64,000 bases of DNA from Lycorma delicatula (lineage: Eukaryota; Arthropoda; Insecta; Hemiptera; Fulgoridae), in assembly GCF_047948215.1 (NCBI RefSeq), contig NC_134455.1, positions 291,983,647 to 292,047,646 of the forward strand, written 5' to 3'. Positions 49,070 through 60,819 of this stretch are shown in pieces. The notes under the pieces are model-generated. The model saw nothing but the letters and a program-made list of their open reading frames with translations. It was not told the origin of the DNA and did no database searches. Every line of letters starts with the position of its first letter. The first letter of the stretch is position 1. The translations under genes were made by a program, and so were the position numbers.

Positions 49070-50900
49070 CGGATATATTGGTGAGAAGGTTAAATAAATT
49101 AGTCAATAAAAGTAATATGATTGATGAGTGTTGTATTGAGGATACAAACGAACTTTTTAACTACTGAAAAAAAAATAGATAAAAGTTTCTGCAGATTTTT
49201 TAAAAATTTATTTAAAGTCTGTAGAAATGTAACCTAATTGAAGAAATATTATAGAAAATATTCTATCTTGTTATGGATGGAATCTCAAGAATATAAACTT
49301 CAGAGATATATTTCTAGTTTTTATCGGTTTCAAATAAATGTCAAAAAAATTAATTAAATTATTACAGTATTTATACATGGATATAAATAATAGTTTACGG
49401 TATTCGTTCCACTATTTATTCTTTCATCGTTTCGGTCTGTATCCTGAATACAAACATATGTAACATTTTATAACTTCGCATAAAAATTTATTCTGTTACT
49501 ATTAAAGCCCGAAACAAAATGTTTACTTTATCACAGCGAGGTATTATGTATGTTTTACGCAGCAATGAAACTGTTAATCGTACTAGTCATAATTCTGAAT
49601 TAATAAAACTGTACAGTAGCATCAGACAGTTTGTTTTAATATGGAATTTACAAATGAGTGTTTTTGAGCTTAATATATTATTGTTAAGTTTTGTTTCGTG
49701 CTTTGTTTTATTTTGTCTTTTTTATCGAGCAGTACGGTTACGTAGCACTGTAGAACATTTAGGCGGTTTGTGTTTTTTCTTCTTTCATTACAGCGGTTTA
49801 TTTTATTTATTTAGAAAGCATCTCCATCGCAGTTTAATTTTACGTACGCCTTTCATTTTTCCTTGTTGTCTGTTACCCCTTTATCATCTCTCTAGTCGGT
49901 TTTTTAATGCGATACAGATGCTGTACTCTATTGTATCTGTTTTTACAAACTGTAAAAAAAAACAACATTAAACTAATATTATTTTAGGTTTTAATTTTCA
50001 ACTTTATCTTACTACTCGGATCCTTTCATTTTCTTTCAAACAAATTTAATTATTATTTTATTTTAAAACATGAATTATATTAATTTTAATTATAAATTAA
50101 TAAGACAGCCGTAATTTATTAAAATATGTATTTATTAATTCAATGATGTAAGACAGAGAGAAGAGTTCATTTCTTGTTACAGAAAACCAAAATTAATTTA
50201 AGTTGTAAATCAATATTGAAACGTATTTTGTGAAACACTTTTTTAAGTTTTACAATTCCATATTCCATCCGATTCTGTAAAGAACATTTATTAGAATTAT
50301 TCAAGGAAAATTAATTTTAAATCCGTTGTACATATATATATATTGGTTTGTTTAATTTGTTTGATACCATTTTTCTAAAAAATAATTTATTCCTAATTAA
50401 TAACACATTAAATCCTGTTAAAGTTTAAAACAGCCAAAAATTCACTACAACCAGAAAAACTCCAACGTTTACAAAATTGTACATCCACGTAAAAAAGGAA
50501 AAACCATTTACGTTGTTTGATAAAACTGAATACTTATTTAAAAATGTATTATTTTCAAAGTAAAATGGATAAGAATAGCTTCATGGTAAATCTGTCAAAA
50601 CTATTGCTTTTAAAATAACAAGCAAGATATAACTTTTTATTGATTACAACATCTGGTATTTATTTCTCTCTTGATCAATATAAAATATTGTACGTACGTA
50701 TTTTTTCTCCCCTGACAAAATATACCTCTTTAACATGATTTTTATGAAACAATGTGTGAAATTATAAATGTTATAATCTGAATGGGATGTTATTAATAAA
50801 AATAATAATATTTTCTATAATTCCAATGCTGATTAAATTACGCGATTACAATTTTTTATTTATTTAGTATACTACACAATTAATTGAAATAAAATAAAAT
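49070..50900. other. AT-rich DNA flanking the LINE
   Basis: Apart from the open frame at 49519-49971 nothing is recognisable. Confidence 0.5.
49519..49971 (+). CDS. Unrecognised 150-codon open frame, possibly spurious
   Basis: An ATG in a favourable aaaATG context opens a 150-residue frame. The first 45 residues are mixed (RSNETVNRTSHNSELIKLYS). From about residue 48 it is rich in Leu, Phe, Cys and Ser, with possible membrane segments near 52-70 (ILLLSFVSCFVLFCLFY), around 84-97, and around 110-121. It is the longest frame outside transposons in the window. I know no family that it fits. T-rich DNA easily produces Phe/Leu/Cys-rich frames, so chance is a serious alternative. Confidence 0.15.
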   Translation: MFTLSQRGIMYVLRSNETVNRTSHNSELIKLYSSIRQFVLIWNLQMSVFELNILLLSFVSCFVLFCLFYRAVRLRSTVEHLGGLCFFFFHYSGLFYLFRKHLHRSLILRTPFIFPCCLLPLYHLSSRFFNAIQMLYSIVSVFTNCKKKQH

Positions 50901-50903
50901 AAT

Positions 50904-50949
50904 TTATAAACGAATAACAACTATTTCATCGACATCATCGTCTGACCAT
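50904..50949 (-). CDS. Candidate short terminal coding exon, minus strand
   Basis: On the minus strand an acceptor-like gttatcactgctttacag precedes a 46-base stretch reading (A)WSDDDVDEIVVIRL and TAA. A polyadenylation signal AATAAA lies about 45 bp beyond the stop (complement of 50855-50860). It uses one base of a split codon. The acidic C-terminus is plausible, but the piece is so short that chance cannot be excluded. Confidence 0.15.
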
Positions 50950-50959
50950 CTGTAAAGCA

Positions 50960-52150
50960 GTGATAACAGATAACAGTAAAAAAAGAAAATTAGTAAATTA
51001 ATAAAAAAACACAATATTTAAATTCCTTGATAATTTATAACTGTATCCCCAGCCTGATTAACAATTCAAACACAATTTACACCAAGTACCATTTAAATAA
51101 TCTTTACGTTCATCTTAACGCATTGATTTTTTATTAAAAACTTTATTTGAAGTTCTGTTAAAATTATATTTTGAACAATAAAATGATACTTTACTGTGTT
51201 GAGTGTTACACATCAAACGTATCTTTTTCAATATAAAGAATTACTGGTTAAATGAAAAAGTTCCTCTGCAGTATCCTTTCAGAACCAATTAACGACTCTT
51301 TTATTTGGATTACTTAATAAATAAATGTAAAAATTCATTACCTTATATAATGAACGGTGGTTAATACAATAGTAGCTGCATGTGATTTTCTAATATCCTC
51401 CAAAATAATTTTCATATTAAAATGCACAAAATTTACCTAATTACATTTAGGATACATTACATGTATTCCTTTACACATTGTAAACACTCTTAGTTATAAG
51501 ATGTGTCATTTTTTTTCAAGTTCCATTTTACAAAGATTTCCATTTCAATCTTGAAATTGAATTTAGTAAAAGTTTGAAGAGTTTCTTAAAAAGAAGTACG
51601 TAATCGATGAAGGTGAATTTTACGGTAAAATATCTTTTCAACTACATGATCTGTTCTACTGAGCTGAAGATCAGTAGAAATATGTATCAAATATAAACAT
51701 TTGGCTGGTGCTGTATGGAATCCTGCAAGATGATTTACAATCAACCGACGATGAAATCCACAAACAATTTGTTGAAGCGCTTGTAAAATTCAAACGTAAT
51801 TTCATCAAAAACAACTGACTATGTTCAATTTTTGAACCGATAATAGTTTTTCCACTTTCACTTAATTCCTTCAGTGTCTGACTTTAGCGATATTGGTGTT
51901 AAAACTATTTAAATAATATTTTACATATAATTAACAATCTATTTATAACGGCACGTAATATAAAAAATATCCTACACTTTGCAAAAATCCTGTCTCATAC
52001 AAATTCATTTACAGTTCAAGTAATTGTATAATTGTAAAAATTTATTATCATAACTTTTACAAACATTTATTTTTTGAACAATAATAAAATGGACAGCCAC
52101 AAAACTTTTATATATCTCTAAGGCCATTATATTAACATTTGTTAAAATTG
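50960..52150. other. AT-rich DNA with short coding-like stretches on both strands
   Basis: At 51697-51820 a plus-strand frame reads LQSTDDEIHKQFVEALVKFK, while the minus strand of 51700-51870 is also open (TLKELSESGKTIIGSKIEHS). Both cannot be coding, and neither has clear splice borders. At 51340-51420 the minus strand reads ILEDIRKSHAATIVLTTVHY and then a gtaatg donor-like site. I make no call. Confidence 0.3.
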
Positions 52151-52600
52151 TAATAATGCCTACGTGGATTTTACAAGTGTACTGTTACTTATTACTTACC
52201 GTGGAAGACGTGAAGGGGAAGGACAGCCTCCTGCTGAGCTACCGTTTGTCTTTTCTTGCACGGATAGCCGGCAGTGAGAAGACACGGGGACTCCCAACCC
52301 ACCGGATAAAAAAAAAAATATGTAGAAAAGACCGATTCCCGGCGGATGGGGTGGGGTCCAGGAAACGGCATAGCCGGGATCGGTTTGACCCGATTGGTTA
52401 CAAACCGATCGGGTCTCAAGTTAGAAACAGGCAAATTAAAATAAGATGATCCAGAACCGGTGGGCCGACCTGCCATCAAGACCTACTGCCGGCAGGCGGA
52501 GAGACCCATTAGGGTCTCAAGGACACGCCCCTGGACTGAGTCATGCTTGACTACAGATCCGGTCCGTGAGTGTAGGAGGAAGTTACTTAATTAAAGTAGA
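52150..52600. repeat. GC-rich anonymous repeat island
   Basis: This 450-bp block contrasts sharply with its AT-rich flanks. It contains several short palindromes: cccgattggtt/aaccgatcggg around an ACA loop (about 52390-52414) and gagaccc-atta-gggtctc (52501-52518, perfect). An internal A-run occurs near 52309-52319. The open frames on both strands are shadows of one another. It may be an untranslated part of a GC-rich LINE or a non-autonomous element; I cannot say which. Confidence 0.5.
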
Positions 52601-53910
52601 ATAGATTAGACAGTTTAAGTATAAATTATCAGTAAGTATTCTTCGATATTTTTCAGACGAATGAATTTAAGACAGATTTAGTACAGGCAAGCTTTTAATT
52701 ATTATTTCTTTTTTTTTATGTTACCGGTTGGTTAATTTCTGTATTGAATATCTTTTAATTAAATGAAATAATAAAATAAATCTATATTTACTTCTATCTC
52801 TTTGCGTCAAACGGTGGCGCATTATAGTATATCGATTTATATATTCAAGTTTATTACGTTTGAAGAGTAAATTACTATTAAAAATAACCACAAGTATTCG
52901 TATTACCTCTTTACAAAGGAATTGATTTCTACATGAAGTTTAGTGGAAAAAGCCGGCAATGAAATGGATAGGTTTCCCAGTTACGCTGATGAAGTTTTAA
53001 AATTCATTTTTAGCTTTATTTGTATCTTTATGGTAAAATTATCCTTTTTTATTGAAAAAAGAAATTTTAAAATTACGAATTAGTTTTTCACGTTTTTAAA
53101 AAAAATTTTTAAATTGTTTAAAACACAACCAAAATTCTAAATAACCAAAGTTGTAATTTTCTAGGAAGGGTTGAACATTTTTGGCTAATTTTTTTTTTCA
53201 TGAAATACTGAAGAGTAACGGCTACAAAAAAGTTAGATACTTTACATTTTAAATGCAATGAGTAACTTGCTAGATGGATTTAAATTTAAAATATTTTTTT
53301 TTGTAAATTAAAATAATATTTTTTGTTACCACAGACAATTGGAGTGAAATGGGAAAAATTGGTTTGTTGTGGTTTGAAGGCCTATTGGCGTAGAAAATAT
53401 AAATTCAAAAACCTCCCGTTAACTCCTTATTCTGAAACAAGATAGTTTAAAAAAAAAAAAAACATATACATATAAAGTAATTTTTAGGAAAAGGGGTGAA
53501 TATTAAATAAACGATTTTGGTAATTTGTAATCTTGATTAAAAAACTTCAACTTTAGTAAGGATACTTTTTTACTTAAGAGCCCTAGCAAATATTTGAAAT
53601 TTTATTTCGGCGAAAACATCCCCTATCTTTTTCCATTTTTTGCAAAAATTTATTATTTTCTTTTCCACTGAAGGTAGTTGAAGAGAATTCGTTTAACGAG
53701 GTCTAGAGTTATAAGATCAAAGGAGAACGTATAGTACGTAAAACGTACATAAGCACAAATCTCCGATAAAAATAGACTTTTTGGACTTGGAGCATAAGAA
53801 TAAAAACAACTTTTCGCACATTATTTACAATTTATTATATCTATTTTTACTTGCTCAACTTAGTTACCATCTCCTTAATGTAGGAAACTTAAAAATTGAC
53901 CAGTTTTTTA
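52601..53910. other. AT-rich DNA without a recognisable gene
   Basis: Nothing identified. Confidence 0.5.
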
Positions 53911-53914
53911 GATT

Positions 53915-54322
53915 CTTCTTTTTTTTGTCTTCAGTCATTTGACTGGTTTGATGCAGCTCTCCAAGATTCCCTATCTAGTGCTAGTCGTTTCATTTCAGTA
54001 TACCTTCTACATCCTACATCCCTAACAATTTGTTTTACATATTCTAAACGTGGCCTGCCTACACAATTTTTTCCTTCTACCTGTCCTTCCAATATTAAAG
54101 CGACTATTCCAGGATGCCTTAGTATGTGGCATATAAGTCTGTCTCTTCTTTTAACTATATTTTTCCAAATGCTTCTTTCTTCATCTATTTGCCGCAATAA
54201 CTCTTCATTTGTCACTTTATCCACCCATCTGATTTTTAACATTCTCCTATAGCACCACATTTCAAAAGCTTCTAATCTTTTCTTCTCAGATACTCCGATT
54301 GTCTAAGTTTCACTTCTTTACT
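53915..54322 (-). mobile_element. 3'-end fragment of the RTE-like LINE family, minus strand
   Basis: The minus-strand product ends MWCYRRMLKIRWVDKVTNEE, RRDRLICHILRHPGI, CVGRPRLEYVKQIVRDVGC and ESWRAASNQSND, then a stop and the tail gtcaaatgactgaagacaaa plus an A-run (53920-53930). It matches 23755-24135 base for base over long stretches. Upstream, the conserved SETWT motif has its Trp changed to a stop (ttag against ttgg at 23767). It is 5'-truncated near 54322, about 400 bp in all. It keeps 20 bp that the 24-kb copy has lost. Confidence 0.9.
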
Positions 54323-54329
54323 GATCTAC

Positions 54330-56390
54330 ATACTTTCCCGTTATAGCTATAGCCGGAAAAATAAAATAATTTTTCATATTTGATTTTCAACCGACTTTTT
54401 TCATACTTAAATTCAGTTACATATTCAGTTCCATATCGATAGAAATGTTTATTTCCTCTTTTATACCTCTTTCTTTTTATTAATTTTCTGTGAAAGTTAA
54501 AAATTATACGTAAAAATAAGCAGAATAATTAAAAATAAAAAAGTTATCCAACATAATTGGTTGGTCACATAACTTATAAACATGTTGGTCATGTTGCCGT
54601 AATGACAGTAAGAAGTATTCCAAAAATACCACAAAATGTTTTGGTAGGAGAAGGTATCCTAAATGAAACATGTCCCACGTGAACATACGTTCATAATTTT
54701 TTCATGAAGTTCATAAAATTATTGAAAAAATTTTCTCCAATCTTAATGATAAATTTAATTCTCTTCCAAGGAAAAGATGTTGAAATCAGAAATTAGATTT
54801 TTTTTTTGTTACTAGAAAAAATATTACTACATATTTATTAATTGTACCATCTTAATTCTATTTTAACCGAAAAATGACTTACGTTCCAAGCATCTCTAAT
54901 CTGATTAATCGTACCATATTCAATTCCTTGCATACTGAAAAGAAATCCGAATCGGGATGGTATTGCAGCACTCAATGAATTTAAGCATCGAATTTAAAAT
55001 ACAACTTTACATATATCTTTATCATACGTACATGATACAGAAAAAGTTTTGTTAAAATTAAAATATAAACATGGATGTAGGGCTTACAAAAATCAAATCG
55101 AAATTTGATTTATGATCATAAAGTCTTACCGCTTTTTTAAATATTATATAAGTACTTATGGAAAAGAAGAAAAATAAATCAACATTATTTATTTAGTACT
55201 TGCGTTATAACTTGTTTATTTAAAATTCTCCTGAACTGTAGGTTTTTAAATCTTTTTGTACGATTTTCTAACCTTGATTTTCCTTTTCCTGCTATACCTA
55301 CCATTCAAGTACGAGTATTTCCCAGTCTTAATTTATATTTCCTTCTGATATTTTGCAAAACTTGTGGAAGATATGCGCTGGTTCCTTCGATTATATTTTC
55401 TTCATAGGATGTAGCTCCTTGTTCCTGATGATATCGAAGTCCTCTTCATTTCCAAAAGTAAAGTGATATCGCAGAAGTCAAAATTACTAACAATTTCAGT
55501 GATTAAATTTTCAGTATTATCTTTAGTACTGTCTTCATTATCTTAGCCATCTGCAATCATTCAAGCTGTCGTTGGCTATCTGATCTTCCTTTAGAAGTGT
55601 GTCTAATAACTTTGCATCTATTAATCGATGGTAAAAAGGTTCAATTTACTCTTTCACTAAGGAACTTAGAGATTTTTTTTAGAGATTGAGATTTTTTTTT
55701 TAACAATATATATTTATTTGGAAATTCATTATTGGCGAATGCTCTGTTGTAAAAGCTGTTATCTATTTTCCCCCTTCGAACACTCTACGAGTATATGAAG
55801 TCACTTTTTATCGGGTCATATACAGTATTAGAAATCGGTTAAAACTGAACTCTTCAATTATTCAACATTTTTATTCCGAGGTAATAAAAAAAGGAATTCT
55901 TTATTGCAACTCAATAAAGATATATTAAAATTACCAAAAAAAATGTTTTTTTCAAAGCTAAGAAACCTTTCTCTCAAAAAACTATTTTAATTTTGATAAT
56001 CGTATTCTTTTTATTTTAATTGATTATTATGAGTTGGGAGGTTAATTTTTTATTTTTTTTAGAATTTTGAAATATTTTTTAACATAATTTAATAAAAGGG
56101 AGCTAGCTGAATTTGTATGTATTTTTGGGGAGGTTTTAGTTGTATACTTACTTCTTCCTTCATGTTTACTTTTTTACTTACTGTTTATATATTTTATTAC
56201 TGTATATATTATTTATTTATTTTATATATTGCTGTATATATTTTATTCACCTTCTGAATTAAACATGTGTGTATAAAGCATTTTTGCACAATTAGAAGAG
56301 GAGTTAATTGTGTTATTTAGACTACCTAGACTACCTATTCAAATCTTTCTTGTAGTTGTGATACGTGTAAAATCGTGAAGTATAGGTGAA
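54330..56390. other. AT-rich DNA; one candidate exon, otherwise no gene recognised
   Basis: Apart from the candidate exon at 54883-54934 there is a more mixed segment at 55260-55640. It has broken coding-like pieces on the minus strand (LLDTLLKEDQIANDSLND, FGNEEDFDIIRNKELHP) that I cannot assign. Confidence 0.4.
54883..54934 (-). CDS. Candidate internal coding exon, minus strand
   Basis: On the minus strand a good acceptor (ggatttcttttcag) is followed by 52 bases and a consensus donor (gtaagt). In the second frame the exon reads MQGIEYGTINQIRDAWN, 17 codons with one leading base that would finish a split codon. Both splice borders being near-consensus and the frame being open is suggestive. 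I do not recognise the peptide, and a partner exon with matching phase is not established: 50904-50949 needs a different phase. Confidence 0.25.
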
Positions 56391-56394
56391 AAAC

Positions 56395-57960
56395 CTATGG
56401 TCTCTTTAAGGTTAAAACAGATACCTTTGCTCTCTTTACGTCTTGGACTGGACAATAGGGAAAATAATATTCTCAGAGAAGGTTACAACACCACGTCAGT
56501 GGTGTTGACGTCTGCGGCGACCCAGACAGAAGATAGTGGCAAGGCTCGACTTGAAGTCCGGAAGGCACTTGACGATGGTGTGGATGTGGAAATCTGCCCC
56601 GTCTGATCCTCCAGCGGTAGCCGAAAGACGCGTTTACGTCAACCGAGGCGGTCGTGGATGTTAATGGTCTGGAGAGGCTAGAATGAGTGATTGATCTGCT
56701 TAAGAGTTCGGAGTATTGGATTCACTCGCATTTAATGGAAGAGATGCTTTGGGTGGGGCTGATGCTTCGTTCGGGCACACTGCAGGTGGGTCAAGTGGTC
56801 GTGGGTAGCATCCGTGCTATGGACCTAGCCGGTGAGTCCGTAAAGGTCCGCGGGTATGCTTATGTGGTGGCTGTGGATTCCTTCCAAAGACGAGGAAAGG
56901 CTGGTCTCTCGTATGTTAGAATCTGTCCAGTTAGTTCTGGCAGAGGACCGCAAAGTATGCTTTTGTGGGCCATTTGGGGAGATGGGGCTCCAAATGGACC
57001 TGTGCAGGGTGTTTTTTGGACCTGAACAGGGTGACCGAATATTTGGTAACGGATATCTTCGAGTAAGCTCCGGATCTACACGGACAAGCTGTCACTGGGT
57101 GTTGATGGGAGTCGGGCTCTGGGGAGAAAGTCGGTAGCGCCCCCAACTGCGACGGTGGTTCTTAAGGCGGCGGGTCGGTCGTATGCGGACCTTCTCCGCA
57201 CAGTTAAGGACACTGTGTCACCGGGTGAGATGGACATATTTTCCTCACCTAGGGGTCAGGGAGAGGACCTTCATACAAGAGTCTACGAAACGGGTGACAC
57301 TGCTGCCATGTTTCGACAGCAGATAATGAATAAAGTTGAAGTTACGACAGTGACGGCAGGTAGGGCGTGCGGCAAGTCCATTTGTTGATAAATGACGTCG
57401 ATGCCCGTAACAAGGAGAAGGAATTAGTGAATGACGTGCGAAAGATTGCTGGCGACTCGGTAACGACCGATGTCCTCTCCTGAGGTCGTCATATGGAGAG
57501 ACGAAGGTGGCGACAGTGGCGGTTCCACCTCTGCTGGCTGATCAGTTGCTGAAGGTTGGGCGAACTCACATCGGTTGGGTGTCCTGTTGATTGTCGAAGA
57601 GGTCCGCCAAAGAGCGATGTTACCGATGTTGGTGGTGGGACACCGGTATGGTTCCTGCAGCGGTCCCGACAAAAGAAGGCAGCATTGCTGTAATTGTGAG
57701 GCTGAGGGGCATCTTTGGTAAGACTGTCAAACTGAGGCTAAATGCTTCTTCTGTAAGGTTCGAGGAGATTCACTTGGGGGCCGTGGCTGTAAGACCAGCA
57801 GCAAGAAATAAGTCACGTCCGCCTTTGCTTTTGGAGACGACCTTGGATTCGGTCAGCCTCGTCCAGGAAGGGTGGGACGCTCAGGTGTCCCACTTTCGAT
57901 CACTGGACGGGGACTTCCTTTGGAACTTCACGACGGTGGTTGATAAAGTAAGACTGTAGT
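56395..57960 (+). pseudogene. Gag-like ORF1 fragment of an R1-clade LINE
   Basis: A GC-rich block has gag-like sequence in shifting frames (56397-56606, 56687-57025, 57155-57388, 57591-57959). The diagnostic part is 57618-57790: a knuckle starting CYRC, then after a one-base shift VVGHRYGSC completing C-x2-C-x4-H-x4-C, then CCNCEAEGHLW and a stop followed by DC (second knuckle), then CFFCKVRGD and so on (third, lacking its His). R1-type ORF1 proteins commonly have three such knuckles. No endonuclease or RT follows. It differs clearly in sequence from ORF1 at 2494-4440, so it is another subfamily. Confidence 0.65.
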
Positions 57961-58110
57961 CTCGGTGGGGGATCCTCTGGGTTCTCATTAGGGGCGTGGC
58001 GTCAAGACCGGAGTCCCGGTGGGGGGTCCTCCTTGGGTCTTCTCATTAGAGCCATGGCGAATGATTAAAGACCGAGTCCCGGCTATCTGGGGGGAATCTT
58101 AGTTTCTGCG
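57955..58110 (+). repeat. About 60-bp degenerate tandem repeat after the gag fragment
   Basis: Three successive blocks open with agactgtagtctcggtgggg (57949), agaccggagtcccggtgggg (58006) and agaccgagtcccggctatct (58069). The first two continue with gatcctctgggttctcatta-type sequence. GC-rich, no open frame. It probably belongs to the untranslated part of the element that carries the gag fragment. Confidence 0.65.
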
Positions 58111-58149
58111 AAGGTAGTTAGAGACGATGGCGCCCCTTGGAGCTGTGTA

Positions 58150-60650
58150 CAAGCTTATTTTTGGATTCGGCTCCAGGGAGAGGGATAAACAAAGGGAAAT
58201 GATAAAAAAAACTGTTTGTGTTTTTGTTGATAAATTCAATGTTTATTTTTCTTTTGTCTGGTTTTTTTTCCATTGATTGTGCAGCGGTGAAAACTGAATT
58301 ATACATTTACCGTATACATTTATTCTGCTAATCATTTTTGAAACTATCAACAAAACAAATCATATTGTTACCTAACGGAGGGTTACATTACAGTTCAGCA
58401 CAATTGAATAAGAATAACAGATTAGAGTACGATTTCTATCAGTATTCACAATGACAATATTTCTGCCTTTATTGATTGAGATCTATTCCACATAATACCA
58501 AGCAGTACAGTGTATAATATATTATTTTAATCATTCTATCGCGAATTCAAAAACAATCAATTCAGGCAGAAATAATGCTCTTAATTTTTCGTGTAATTTT
58601 TATTTATTTATTATTTTTTTATTATTATTTGATAAAAATCTTGTAGTTAAAACGAATATTTAGAGGTATTCAAATTTATAACTAACAATAAACCTCGTAA
58701 TTAAAAAAGTCAATGAAAGTTATTACAATACATGTACTTGGAAAAATATTTATGATCTTATCTTTCTTTACGGTTTAGGAATATTTTTGTCCCATATAAT
58801 AAAATATAATAATGAATATCAAAACTCAAAATTCTGTATATATCTCATTTTTTCCAAGCGTTTGATTATACAGCTTCTAATGTTCTTTATTTGTAAATTT
58901 GTTATCTTTGTTATCATACCAATTTATAAACAGAATCGTATTCTGCTCTTACCTTTTCTTTCTACTTTTTTAATTTCTACTCTTGTATAACATTGTCTGT
59001 TTTATTGTTCACTTTCCTTCTTTCATTCTCATTATCAGCTCTCAATTTTTTGTTATAAACATTTCATTTCTATCCAATACAAAATTAAATCGCAGTCTTC
59101 ATATAATTTATTTATAAACTTAACCATATTTACCGTGACTATTTACTGTTTTTAAGAAATATAAATAAAAAAATTTGAGTTGTATTTATCATTTACATTA
59201 GATTTTCTGAAAATTTATTTCATTGTTATTATTTACATTCAACAAGACGTACAGTATTTTTAATTCTTCTTTAGCGAGTTTTAAATAAATACGCTGGTTA
59301 AATAATTAGATTAATATAACTCATCAAATAGCTTAAAGTGGTAAAGTTAACTTAAAATTAACAAACAAAAATTAATTTTAAACTCTTTTCAAATAATAAA
59401 TTTTTTTTTGGATGATTAATAATCTCATAAACTCAAAGTTTGTCTGAGAGAATATGAGATGAAAACGTTGTAGGTTATGAAATTATCGAATCTGCTCAAG
59501 ATTAATTCCAGGAAGTTCGGAAATTTTTTATACAATAATATAGAAAAAAATATTTATTATTTACTGTAATTGTTCCACCCGTTCTTATAGAATTAATTCA
59601 TATATAACATTTCAAGTACAAGAGACACAGGTAAACGTTATTTTTTCTGAAAGTATGCCTAATGAATTTTATTTGATCTATAGTCATTGTGGTGAACAGA
59701 ATGAATATTTCATATGAAGAGCTGCAGCTCACCTACGTTTTAGTAGACATGGCATAATTATATCTAACTCATGATGACAGGTTTGCTAAAAATCGGACTT
59801 GCTGTTCATGAACGAACTGAATGAAAGAAGTACCTTTAATGGGGTTTTCATACTCGTAAAATAGACACTAGAAGATTAATTTCAATTACGAGAGCGAAAC
59901 ATACGATGAATAATTAAAAATAGAAACCGTAATGGGAAACGAGGAACGACAGATGCCTTTTTTCCGATTAAATCACATGACCTATTCTAATCGATAAAAA
60001 TTCATTTATACATAGCCTGTTTATTATAGATCCATTAAAATTTAAAAATTTTATTTTACATATTTACGCCATATCTAATTGTTTCTATTAATAATTATTT
60101 TTTTAAACATAATCAACGTAAACTAGTTTTAAATTTATATTACTTTATCGTTATTTTGCCTCGGGCTTAGCTGTTATCATTGTTTATAGTAAGTAAGATT
60201 TCTTACTTATTGTAGAACTCGAAATTACTGGGGAAAAATTATATTTTTTCAATATGCTTTACCTTATTTGACGACAATTAATACATTTTATCAGCTATTT
60301 CATATGCATTAATAAAATTGTGCATTTTAAACATAATAGGTTTAACATTTATTGTTATATGCTAATGCAACACTTGGAAGTCATATTTAAATTATAATTT
60401 GATATAATCTTTATTTCTACTGATATTTCTTTATTTAAAAATAAATTAACTGAAACTGTAAAAAAAATCAAATCTGTTGCATTAGTCTTCGTTTTTCGAA
60501 TACGATAACCTAACGTTTCCGTACAAATCACTGATGCACAAACTAACGATTTGAAAGCTTCCTTTCCAGAAAACTTTACTTTCTAAACATGTGTGTTCTT
60601 GGACCCATCTCTCTCCCCCACCATTTCCATATATTTCTGCCACGTTTTTT
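58150..60650. other. AT-rich DNA without a recognisable gene
   Basis: Only short frames in AT-rich DNA. Nothing identified. Confidence 0.5.
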
Positions 60651-60655
60651 TTCTG

Positions 60656-60815
60656 TTTTTTTTTTTTTTTTTAACCTCCGGGTATTGCTTATGTATGTAT
60701 TGCTTCAGAGAATGAGATGTATGATTTGTAGCGTGTGTGAAAATGCCATGTCTGACCGGGATTCAAACCCGGGACCTCCGGATGAACGATTTCTGCCAAG
60801 TTGCTATGTAGCTTA
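60656..60815 (-). repeat. tRNA-derived SINE, second head type, minus strand
   Basis: On the minus strand it has an A-box (tagcaacttgg, complement of 60795-60805), a B-box (ggtttgaatcc, complement of 60759-60769) set at tRNA-like spacing, then tcagacatggcattttcaca, ctctgaagcaatacat and cccggaggttaaa with a 17-base A-tail (60656-60672). The head is unlike that of the SINEs at 30081 and 39078, but the 3' end (ctctgaag...ccggagg.taaa) is alike. A frame over 60589-60819 is not a gene. Confidence 0.8.
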
Positions 60816-60819
60816 TTAA

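Noticed and set aside
51340..51420. Minus-strand stretch ILEDIRKSHAATIVLTTVHY with a gtaatg donor-like end
   Set aside because: The acceptor side is weak (aattag) and no partner exon fits; kept only as a remark.
51697..51870. Overlapping coding-like frames on both strands, the minus one faintly like an ABC-transporter segment (GKTII followed by a His-Ser region)
   Set aside because: The similarity is a few residues, the opposite strand reads equally well, and no clear splice sites bound either frame.
52156..52479. Frames of 97 and 95 codons on opposite strands
   Set aside because: They overlap each other in the GC-rich repeat, have no recognisable motif, and cannot both be real.
60759..60805. 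Possible functional tRNA gene
   Set aside because: A- and B-boxes are present but no acceptor stem closes the cloverleaf, and a SINE body and A-tail follow.
60589..60819. 76-codon frame ending in a Pro/Asp-rich segment
   Set aside because: It reads through the A-tail, body and B-box of a minus-strand SINE.
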